A stretch of DNA of 14,425 bases, taken from assembly GCA_002477465.1 (NCBI GenBank), contig DLPV01000038.1, forward strand, positions 1-14,425, in the 5' to 3' direction. Each line of letters begins with the position of its first letter. The stretch's first letter is position 1. A program made the position numbers and the translations under genes. The notes under the pieces were generated by a model. That model saw nothing but the letters and a program-made list of their open reading frames with translations. It was not told the DNA's origin and made no database searches. Source of the stretch: Gammaproteobacteria bacterium UBA7449. GTDB taxonomy: Bacteria; Pseudomonadota; Gammaproteobacteria; Pseudomonadales; Pseudohongiellaceae. This document shows, one piece after another, positions 1-5,402 of this stretch.

Positions 1-6
1 ATGAGC

Positions 7-38
7 ATTGAACTGCAAATAGATTGAACTGCAAATAG
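7..38. repeat. Perfect 16-bp tandem duplication
   Basis: The unit attgaactgcaaatag occurs at 7-22 and again, with no gap, at 23-38. A degenerate echo of its end (ctgcaaatga) lies at 124-133 across the start codon of the next gene. The repeat lies just upstream of the truncated receptor gene. A frame open from base 1 ends at the TGA at 25-27 inside the repeat, so the end of an upstream gene could be here, but the window is too short to tell. A recent slippage or breakpoint duplication is the simplest reading. Confidence 0.8.
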
Positions 39-129
39 GTAGATAGGCAAAAATTTCAACAAGAACCGCATGCTTCAAAGCTCACCATAATCAGTGAGCC
101 TCAACGAGTAACTAGGCACTACGCTGCAA

Positions 130-1032
130 ATGAAACAGACAGTTCTCAAACGTACGTCATCCCTCTTGCTAGGCATGGGTGCGGGTCTGTGGGCAATTAA
201 TGTTTCCGCCCAAGACGCGGAGCCACAAACTGAGCGCCGTAGCTTTCGCGTAGCGCCGTCTTCCGTCCTCAGTAGAACAACTCCCATTATTGATATGGCT
301 CGCAATGTCGAGGCGCAGGATTTTGAAGGGGCCATGGTGGAAGAGGCATTGAATTTCAACCTTGGGGTTAAAATTACCCCTATTGACGGCCTTAATTTAC
401 AGGCTGATGCGTGGCGTCAGGAAATCGCCGATGCACCGGCGGTTACCGTTAACACCGGCACTCAAGCTGCGTTGCCAGAGTTGTTTATCGAAGATTCTGC
501 GATCAACGAATTCAACATTCGGAACCCGCTTATCGGCTCCCGATTGCAATCCAATGGCTTCGATCTTGGCGCTTCCTATGTCTGGGATACAAGCCGTTTT
601 GGGCAATTCACTCTCAGCACCAAGGCGACCTACGTGCAGAGCTTTGAGAATAACGGCTCTCTTCTGGAGTTGCTTGATATCGATGCAGCGTCACTGGATG
701 ACAGAGTGATTAGCCCTGAGTTACAAAGCAGCCTAATGTTGACGTGGCAGCTGGGAAATCATTCGGCAAAGGCGATCACCAATTACTTTGATTCATTCAA
801 AGACATCAGCGAACTCGACCTGGAAGAGATCAATGCGCTGGTAGATGATATAACCACAGTTGATCTTCAGTATGGCTACAGTGTTGAAACCAGCTCCAAT
901 AATCGGGCCATTATTTCTTTCGGGATCAGAAATATCTTTGACGAGAAGACTGCACAAATTTTGAATTCCTCAACTCGCATTCTCGATCAGAATGGGCGTA
1001 TCGCTTACGGATCAATCAAGTATCAATTCTAG
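130..1032 (+). CDS. Miniature TonB-dependent receptor: signal peptide joined to the C-terminal part of the beta-barrel, plug missing
   Basis: The predicted product is 300 aa. Residues 1-27 form a Sec signal peptide (basic MKQTVLKR, hydrophobic core, V-S-A cleavage site before Q28). From about residue 36 the sequence resembles the late barrel of TonB-dependent receptors: an SFRVAPS segment like the usual SFRAPS, then NFNLGVKITPIDGLNL, the DAWRQEI strand, a TTVDLQYGYSV strand, FGIRNIFDEKTA, and an aromatic C-terminus ending YQF, as outer-membrane barrels have. Family members are typically 700-1000 aa, so the TonB box, plug domain and most barrel strands are missing; the join falls right after the signal peptide. 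The ATG has no convincing Shine-Dalgarno sequence. It may be a remnant of an internal deletion kept in frame, or a short barrel still exported. It is not expected to transport by the TonB mechanism. The family call is firm; function is unknown. Confidence 0.72.
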   Translation: MKQTVLKRTSSLLLGMGAGLWAINVSAQDAEPQTERRSFRVAPSSVLSRTTPIIDMARNVEAQDFEGAMVEEALNFNLGVKITPIDGLNLQADAWRQEIADAPAVTVNTGTQAALPELFIEDSAINEFNIRNPLIGSRLQSNGFDLGASYVWDTSRFGQFTLSTKATYVQSFENNGSLLELLDIDAASLDDRVISPELQSSLMLTWQLGNHSAKAITNYFDSFKDISELDLEEINALVDDITTVDLQYGYSVETSSNNRAIISFGIRNIFDEKTAQILNSSTRILDQNGRIAYGSIKYQF

Positions 1033-1087
1033 GTTGAGAACAGGTTTATTCAGCTTGCTTCCTAACTGAAATAATCAGTAAGAGTGT

Positions 1088-1115
1088 AAAAAGGCGCCAG
1101 GTGGTGCCTTTTTTT
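1088..1115 (+). terminator. Intrinsic terminator after the mini-receptor gene
   Basis: An 11-bp stem (1088-1098 with 1103-1113, one G-T pair) closes a 4-nt loop, and the T-tract runs 1109-1115. It starts 56 nt after the TAG stop of the receptor gene. Transcription of the receptor remnant should end here. Confidence 0.88.
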
Positions 1116-1183
1116 GCGTTGGCCTTTATAAAAACCCTGGTGCAGTTGGGTGCTGGCAATGGGTTTGCTCCGCTTATTCACAG

Positions 1184-1207
1184 AAAAATCCCCCGAAAGA
1201 TTCGGGG
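1184..1207 (-). terminator. Leftward intrinsic terminator for the comF-like gene
   Basis: Read on the minus strand, a perfect 7-bp stem (ccccgaa with ttcgggg, at 1191-1197 and 1201-1207) with a 3-nt loop is followed by GATTTTT (complement of 1184-1190). It lies about 150 nt beyond the comF stop. There is no T-tract on the plus strand, so it works leftward only. Confidence 0.7.
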
Positions 1208-1353
1208 TCAAAGGTATGCTCTGTAAACATGCTGGTCCCGAGGGTTAAAATCAACTCTAAATAACGATAAGCATGGGAGTCATTTTAGCCGCGATAAGAA
1301 ATTGACCTGTGTTGGGGTTCACATCCTGCCAAATTCCACAGGTTTTGCTTTGA

Positions 1354-1923
1354 TTACAATTGGATATCGGCTCTGGCGACGCAATACACGTCAACCCTCA
1401 GAATTCCCTGCTGTTTCAGGCAGGCAGCCATAGCGCTGACAGTTGCGGCGGTGGTGACGACATCATCGATAATCGTGACGCTGCAAACGTTTCTACCGGT
1501 TTTTGAATCTCGGATTGCAAATGCTGCCTTGAGGTTTTTCCTGCGCGCCCCAGCGCCAGCCAATTCTGTTTGCGGTATGGTGTTGCGAATTCGTTCTATC
1601 AAGCTGTTGCACGAGGGGTTCCCGCTTGCTTCCGATACAGCCTGGGTGAGTTCCCAGGCTTGATTGAAGCCTCTTTGGTCCATGCGTTTGCGATGCAGAG
1701 GAACCGTAAGCAGTAGCTCGGGCTTTTCTCCTGCAGCTCGTGCCAGAGGCGGTTTATAGTGGAATAAGGCCTGACAGGAATCGAATTCAGGGCGGTAAAT
1801 TATGCAGCGTCCGCATCGGCCACCCGAAAGCAGCCGTTCGTCAAGCGGCAGGCCGCACTGGTAACAGGCTGAATCGATCCATGGCAGCTGGGCGTTACAG
1901 ATCTTGCAAATAAGGAGCCCGAA
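1354..1923 (-). CDS. comF: ComF-family phosphoribosyltransferase-like protein; N-terminus disrupted, no canonical start
   Basis: The open frame encodes about 189 aa against some 230-240 aa for the family. The N-terminal part carries the ComF zinc-ribbon cysteines (ICKIC, then ACYQCGLPL, then GRCGRC). The middle has the signature LLTVPLHRKRMDQRGFNQA. The C-terminal PRPP-binding loop is TIIDDVVTTAAT, with Ala where the family normally has Gly (DDVxTTGAT). Related proteins support DNA uptake for transformation in competent bacteria, but are also common where competence is unproven. Immediately upstream of the frame is a TGA (1924-1926). No ATG, GTG or TTG lies in frame until the Met of MDQRGF (1683). 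The ATG at 1928-1930 is in another frame that soon stops. Hence there is a nonsense mutation, an indel, a sequencing error, or a non-canonical (ATT) start. Starting at 1683 would remove the zinc ribbon. Family is certain; integrity is not. Confidence 0.75.
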   Translation of the reverse strand, partial: FGLLICKICNAQLPWIDSACYQCGLPLDERLLSGGRCGRCIIYRPEFDSCQALFHYKPPLARAAGEKPELLLTVPLHRKRMDQRGFNQAWELTQAVSEASGNPSCNSLIERIRNTIPQTELAGAGARRKNLKAAFAIRDSKTGRNVCSVTIIDDVVTTAATVSAMAACLKQQGILRVDVYCVARADIQL

Positions 1924-2005
1924 TCAGCATAGACGCTTGACACGGTGTTGCCAAAAAATTGGGCAAATCAGGAGCCTACACGCTGGCGCTCAATAGCGGT
2001 TAACT

Positions 2006-2011
2006 TATAAT
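2006..2011 (+). promoter_or_regulatory. Candidate -10 box for the acyl-CoA dehydrogenase gene
   Basis: A perfect TATAAT lies 79 nt before the ATG at 2090. The hexamer 17 nt further upstream (1983-1988) matches the -35 consensus at only three of six bases, so an activator may be needed. Perfect TTGACA hexamers at 1937-1942 and 2024-2029 lack a matching -10. Confidence 0.4.
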
Positions 2012-2089
2012 CGGGCTTCGCTTTTGACACAGGGCCACGGGCAGCCGCTTAGGAATGCAGCAGCACGGGACCCAGTAGGGGGATTTATC

Positions 2090-3886
2090 ATGACGGCCTA
2101 TCGCGCGCCTCTGACAGATATGCATTTTCTGTTAACCGAGGTATTCAAAGCCAACGCAGTTTTCGCAGCCATGCCTGGCACTGCAGAAGTTAGTGCCGAT
2201 CTGGTTTCTGCCATCCTCGACGAGGCGGGCAAGATTTCGGAGCACTTGCTTTCACCCATTAATCAGAGTGGAGACCAGCAGGCGTGTCAGTGGAATGAAG
2301 GGTTTGTCACTACGCCAACTGGTTTCAAGGACGCGTACAAGGCCTATGCTGAAGGCGGCTGGGCTGGTCTCACGGGGCATGTCGACTTCGGTGGGCAAGG
2401 TATGCCCAAGCTACTATCCGCCCAAATCGAAGAAATGTTCTTCGGCGCCAACTCATCGTTCGCGCTATACGCGATTCTGAATACTGGTGCGACCCTGACT
2501 ATTAGTGAGCATGCCAGCGCGGAATTGAAGGAGCGTTATCTGCCAAAAATGTATGAGGGAGAGTGGTCCGGCACTATGTGTCTCACCGAGCCTCATGCGG
2601 GCACCGATCTCGGCATGATCAGGACCAAGGCATTGGAAAATGGTGATGGCAGCTACAACCTGACTGGCACCAAAATATTCATCACTGCTGGCGAGCATGA
2701 CTTGACGGCCAATATCATCCACCTGGTGCTTGCCAAACTTCCCGACGCACCCGCTGGGCCGAAAGGTATCTCTCTGTTTCTAGTGCCTAAAAACAAGGTA
2801 GGCGCTGACGGGAATCTGACCGGTGAGACCAATAATGTGAAATGCGGCTCTATCGAACACAAGATGGGCATTAAAGGTTCGGCCACCTGCGTCATGAATT
2901 TTGACGGCGCCCAGGGATGGCTGGTAGGTAAACTCAATAACGGTTTGGCCAATATGTTCACCATGATGAACTATGAGCGTTTGTCGATGGGACTGCAGGG
3001 CAATGGCCTGGCTGAAAGCTCTTACCAAATTGCTTCAGAGTACGCCAAGGAAAGGATCCAGGGTCGCTCGCCGTCAGGACCAGTTCAGCCTGACAGTGCG
3101 GCCGACCCTATCATCGTGCACCCTGATGTCCGCCGCATGCTGCTTACCATGCGCGCCAACATCATGGCAGGTAGGGCTCTGTCTATGTATGCGGCCCTGC
3201 AGCTTGATGTGTCGCGCTTCCATCCTGATGCGGATGTGCGTGAAAAGGCAGACAAGCTTGTCGCACTGCTGATTCCAGTGCAAAAAGCCTATTGCTCAGA
3301 TCGTGGGTTTGACGTTTGTGTCATTGGCCAACAGGTGCTTGGTGGTCATGGCTATGTGGCTGAGTGGGGGCTCGAGCAGAATGTCCGCGACTCCCGCATA
3401 GCACAGATTTATGAAGGTGCCAACGGAATTCAGGCCCTAGATCTCATGGGGCGGAAGACTGTGAGGAGCAATGGCGAATTACTTAGCGTTTTACTGCAGG
3501 AGTTCGATGAATTCATTGCTGCAGCGCAGAGCAGCGCAGCAATGCAGAAATACCTGCCCCATCTTGGCGCCAGCAAGGAATTGATTGCTGATGTAACCAG
3601 GAAGGTAATTGCGAGGGCTGAGGTCAATCCAGAGGAAATCGGGGCCGCTTCCTATGCCTATATGGAGTTGCTGGGGCTCACCTTGTATTGCTTCATGTGG
3701 CAGCGCATGTTGCTTGCTGCCTTTGAGAAGCTGGAATCCGGGCAAGGCGACGCCGCCCATCTGAATGGTCTGGTGAAGACTGCTGATTTTTTCTTCGCGC
3801 GTATGCTGCTTCACGGTAAAGCGCTGGCAGAGGAAATTGAAGCTGGCTCGGAGACTATGATGGCGATGACCGCCGAGCAGTTCTAA
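2090..3886 (+). CDS. Acyl-CoA dehydrogenase, long form with C-terminal extension (DmdC/PF12806 type)
   Basis: This is an FAD-dependent alpha,beta-dehydrogenase of acyl-CoA thioesters, a cytoplasmic enzyme passing electrons to electron-transfer flavoprotein. The ATG at 2090 has an AGGGGGA ribosome site 6-7 nt ahead and gives 598 aa beginning MTAYRAPLTDMHF, the usual start of this subfamily; an upstream TTG at 2024 would add 22 unlikely residues. Visible motifs are MCLTEPHAGTDLG (about 163-175, flavin/substrate region), GTKIFITAGEHDL (middle beta domain), and RIAQIYEGANGIQALDL with the catalytic base Glu442. The roughly 130-residue tail after it is the extra domain of the ~600-aa type, which includes FadE-like enzymes and DmdC, the methylmercaptopropionyl-CoA dehydrogenase of DMSP breakdown. 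No other dmd or beta-oxidation gene is nearby, so the substrate cannot be assigned. It appears monocistronic, ending at a convergent hairpin. Confidence 0.93.
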   Translation: MTAYRAPLTDMHFLLTEVFKANAVFAAMPGTAEVSADLVSAILDEAGKISEHLLSPINQSGDQQACQWNEGFVTTPTGFKDAYKAYAEGGWAGLTGHVDFGGQGMPKLLSAQIEEMFFGANSSFALYAILNTGATLTISEHASAELKERYLPKMYEGEWSGTMCLTEPHAGTDLGMIRTKALENGDGSYNLTGTKIFITAGEHDLTANIIHLVLAKLPDAPAGPKGISLFLVPKNKVGADGNLTGETNNVKCGSIEHKMGIKGSATCVMNFDGAQGWLVGKLNNGLANMFTMMNYERLSMGLQGNGLAESSYQIASEYAKERIQGRSPSGPVQPDSAADPIIVHPDVRRMLLTMRANIMAGRALSMYAALQLDVSRFHPDADVREKADKLVALLIPVQKAYCSDRGFDVCVIGQQVLGGHGYVAEWGLEQNVRDSRIAQIYEGANGIQALDLMGRKTVRSNGELLSVLLQEFDEFIAAAQSSAAMQKYLPHLGASKELIADVTRKVIARAEVNPEEIGAASYAYMELLGLTLYCFMWQRMLLAAFEKLESGQGDAAHLNGLVKTADFFFARMLLHGKALAEEIEAGSETMMAMTAEQF

Positions 3887-3900
3887 TTGTAGCTTGATAC

Positions 3901-3943
3901 GACAGCATGGAGTGGGTGCTTAAATCACCCACTCCATGCTGTC
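3901..3943. terminator. Perfect 18-bp inverted repeat between convergent genes
   Basis: Bases 3901-3918 are exactly complementary to 3926-3943, around a 7-nt loop (cttaaat). It begins 15 nt after the acyl-CoA dehydrogenase stop. The right arm encodes the last residues of the leftward small gene, and that gene's stop codon is in the loop. Neither strand has a T-tract after the stem, so it is not a textbook intrinsic terminator. A bidirectional hairpin that blocks or protects both 3' ends is the likeliest role. Confidence 0.7.
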
Positions 3944-4144
3944 GGCGACCATTTGCTTGAGTTGCTCAAGATTTTCGCCCTGCTCGCCCGCAAGAATCAT
4001 ATTACCCTCGTTCGCAGGGACAACCAGACCATTGAAGCGTTGGTCGCGGAACAGATGTTCAACTTGCACTGGGCTGTTGTTGATAACGATCACACTGACA
4101 GGCCCTTGCTCTCCCTTCAGCAACCCGCAACAAAGCAGAGGCAT
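3920..4144 (-). CDS. Small protein of unknown function, 74 aa
   Basis: I do not recognise the family. The product starts MPLLCCGLLKGEQGP and ends VADSMEWVI. It has two adjacent cysteines at positions 5-6, three hydrophobic stretches likely to be beta-strands (VSVIVINN, GLVVPA, NMILAG) and an amphipathic C-terminal helix (ENLEQLKQMVADSM). It has no signal peptide or membrane segment and looks like a compact soluble alpha/beta protein. The composition is protein-like, unlike the overlapping rightward frames, one of which runs into dapB. An upstream TAG at 4160-4162 fixes the start region; no good Shine-Dalgarno sequence precedes the ATG at 4144. It is divergent from dapB across 91 bp and convergent with the acyl-CoA dehydrogenase, its 3' end lying in the 18-bp inverted repeat. 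Confidence 0.5.
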   Translation of the reverse strand: MPLLCCGLLKGEQGPVSVIVINNSPVQVEHLFRDQRFNGLVVPANEGNMILAGEQGENLEQLKQMVADSMEWVI

Positions 4145-4203
4145 TCTGGCACTGTGAAACTATTCGACCGGTTTGCCGCCTTCGCTCAGACTGATTCCCC
4201 TAG

Positions 4204-4209
4204 TATACT
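4204..4209 (+). promoter_or_regulatory. Candidate -10 box of dapB
   Basis: TATACT (five of six matches to the consensus) lies 26 nt before the dapB ATG. The -35 region at 4181-4186 (ttcgct) is poor. A ribosome site, taaggga, follows at 4221-4227. Confidence 0.4.
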
Positions 4210-4235
4210 TGTGCTCCGCATAAGGGAATTGACGC

Positions 4236-5042
4236 ATGATCAGAGTAGCTATAGCAGGGGCCGCCGGTCGCATGGGGCAGACCTTGGTCGAGGCCGTAAG
4301 GGCTCAAGAGCCAGAGATGCAATTAACCGCTGCCTCGGTATTGACAGATGATGACGCGCTGGGCAGCGACATAGGTATCGTGGCATTGGGGCAAGCCCTG
4401 GGGGTGACTGCCGTAGCTGATCTCAGTGCCGTGGTCAAAGACTTCGACATGCTTATCGATTTCACTTCCCCTGAAGCGAGCTTGGCGCATCTGCAACTAT
4501 GTCGCGAGCATGGCAAGGCCCTGGTGCTTGGGACTACTGGTTTTAACGCCGATGAAAAAGCAGAGATAGACGCCGCCACCGACCTGGCCATCGTATTTGC
4601 GCCGAATATGAGCGTGGGGGTCAATCTCTGTTTCGATTTGCTTGCCAAAGCCGCCGCCGTGTTCGGGGGTGACTCAGACATCGAAATCACAGAAGCGCAT
4701 CATCGCTTCAAGAGAGATGCGCCTTCCGGAACCGCCGTTAAGATGGGGGAGGTAATCGCTCAGACCCTGGGGCGGAATCTGGATGATGTGGCTGTTTACG
4801 GTCGTGAGGGCGTTGGCGATGCGAGAGACAGCGACACCATTGGTTTTACCACAATCCGCGGTGGCGACATTGTAGGTGATCATACCGTGATGTTTGCGGC
4901 GCTGGGCGAACGCGTAGAAATTACCCATAAGGTCACTAGTCGAATGACCTTTGCGCGCGGGGCAGTGCGCGCGGCCCATTGGCTTGCGGGCAAGCCAGCT
5001 GGCGTTTATTCGATGATGGATGTCCTAGGGCTGGGCGACTGA
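4236..5042 (+). CDS. dapB: 4-hydroxy-tetrahydrodipicolinate reductase
   Basis: DapB reduces 4-hydroxy-tetrahydrodipicolinate with NAD(P)H in the diaminopimelate/lysine pathway, feeding peptidoglycan and protein synthesis in the cytoplasm. The 268-aa product matches the family length (E. coli 273). It shows the dinucleotide-binding loop IAGAAGRMG near the N-terminus, the LGTTGF and FAPNMSVGVN segments, and the catalytic block HHRFKRDAPSGTA. In that block His155 and Lys159 correspond to E. coli His159 and Lys163. The C-terminal tetramerisation region is intact and ends GVYSMMDVLGLGD. The ATG at 4236 has a purine-rich ribosome site. In Pseudomonas dnaJ normally lies just upstream; here it is the unrelated small leftward gene, so dapB probably has its own promoter. 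A weak hairpin at 5051-5065 follows the stop. Confidence 0.97.
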   Translation: MIRVAIAGAAGRMGQTLVEAVRAQEPEMQLTAASVLTDDDALGSDIGIVALGQALGVTAVADLSAVVKDFDMLIDFTSPEASLAHLQLCREHGKALVLGTTGFNADEKAEIDAATDLAIVFAPNMSVGVNLCFDLLAKAAAVFGGDSDIEITEAHHRFKRDAPSGTAVKMGEVIAQTLGRNLDDVAVYGREGVGDARDSDTIGFTTIRGGDIVGDHTVMFAALGERVEITHKVTSRMTFARGAVRAAHWLAGKPAGVYSMMDVLGLGD

Positions 5043-5155
5043 AGTAAATCCCCTGCGTTCCAGGGTTTCTCACAGCGCCCTGGATGTTCCCGATGCGAAA
5101 CGCGGCTGCTGTGGCTTCTGTCCTTCCAATTTTCGACGCGGGTGTAGGTCTTGGC

Positions 5156-5164
5156 TGTGGATAA
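5156..5164 (-). promoter_or_regulatory. Perfect DnaA-box sequence
   Basis: The minus strand reads TTATCCACA, the strongest consensus DnaA-binding 9-mer. It is a single copy about 240 bp upstream of carA. A chance match is quite possible, and function as a DnaA titration or regulatory site is only inferred. Confidence 0.35.
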
Positions 5165-5239
5165 GTCGGTCAGTGAGTCGTCTCTGAGCACCCAAGCCGA
5201 ACAAATTGCAATCAATTACAGAAATTCCAGCATTGCCGA

Positions 5240-5269
5240 TAGACACCAACCGCTGAGCTTCTATAGAAT
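5240..5269 (+). promoter_or_regulatory. Candidate carAB promoter
   Basis: TAGACA at 5240-5245 (five of six with the -35 consensus) and TAGAAT at 5264-5269 (five of six with the -10) are 18 bp apart; TATAGA at 5262-5267 with a 16-bp spacer is an alternative. Transcription would start around 5276-5281, almost on top of the leader ATG at 5281, making the leader mRNA nearly or fully leaderless. Confidence 0.5.
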
Positions 5270-5280
5270 CATTGCTCAGT

Positions 5281-5364
5281 ATGACAAATGCTGAATTCCA
5301 AGAACAAAACGAGTTTTGTAGGAAGCGGAGTGAGGATTCCCTCTCTCCGCTTTTTTTCGCCTAG
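5281..5364 (+). CDS. carAB leader peptide, 27 aa (proposed attenuator-coupled ORF)
   Basis: The ORF encodes MTNAEFQEQN, then EFCRKRSEDS, then LSPLFFA, and stops with TAG at 5362-5364. It begins a few bases after the predicted transcription start and has no Shine-Dalgarno sequence. Its codons pass through both arms of the terminator hairpin, the Leu-Phe-Phe codons being the U-tract itself, and the stop lies just beyond. This is how the pyrL leader is laid over the pyrBI attenuator in enterics. Arg codons AGG (5320-5322) and CGG (5326-5328) lie at and just before the 5' arm. An alternative ATG at 5288 opens a different frame that runs deep into carA and seems less plausible. The arrangement is seen in sequence; translation and regulation are inferred. 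Confidence 0.5.
   Translation: MTNAEFQEQNEFCRKRSEDSLSPLFFA
5321..5357 (+). terminator. Attenuator (intrinsic terminator) in the carAB leader
   Basis: The stem core 5324-5335 pairs with 5340-5351 (12 positions, one T-T mismatch) around loop attc, and can extend outward to 5321/5354. Seven T residues (5351-5357) follow. It lies 45 nt before the carA start and downstream of the promoter, so unless it is bypassed carAB cannot be expressed from that promoter. It therefore acts as an attenuator rather than an end-of-operon terminator. Confidence 0.85.
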
Positions 5365-5402
5365 GGAAAACAGCAGCCAAGGTAAACTGAAGAGGAAAAC
5401 AA

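Larger units (their letters stand above)
1033..1353. other. Gene-free stretch between convergent genes
   Basis: No coding region is convincing here. It contains the rightward terminator at 1088-1115, a leftward terminator-like hairpin at 1184-1207, and a larger interrupted inverted repeat at 1305-1343 (acctgtg/cacaggt with an inner ttgg/ccaa pairing) immediately beyond the comF stop codon. The arrangement fits termination from both sides. Confidence 0.6.
5043..5402. other. 360-bp carAB regulatory region
   Basis: It contains, in order, weak GC-rich hairpins just after dapB (5051-5065 and 5059-5084), a perfect DnaA-box sequence on the minus strand at 5156-5164, an AT-richer stretch (5200-5230), a promoter, a 27-codon leader ORF and a strong attenuator before carA. 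No larger gene is convincing. No clear ARG box or PurR site was recognised by eye. Confidence 0.7.

Noticed and set aside
80..99. 6-bp inverted repeat (gctcac/gtgagc) upstream of the mini-receptor, with an internal cataat
   Set aside because: Too short to call an operator, and no matching -35 hexamer at a usable distance.
2024..2089. Upstream TTG start extending the acyl-CoA dehydrogenase by 22 residues
   Set aside because: The extension does not resemble the family and the ATG at 2090 has a good ribosome site.
3953..4351. Rightward 132-aa open frame overlapping the start of dapB
   Set aside because: It runs into dapB in another frame, its C-terminal half is low-quality basic sequence, and the leftward 74-aa frame looks more protein-like.
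5006..5215. Leftward 69-aa frame across the dapB end and carA upstream region
   Set aside because: No recognisable motifs and half of it is antisense to dapB.
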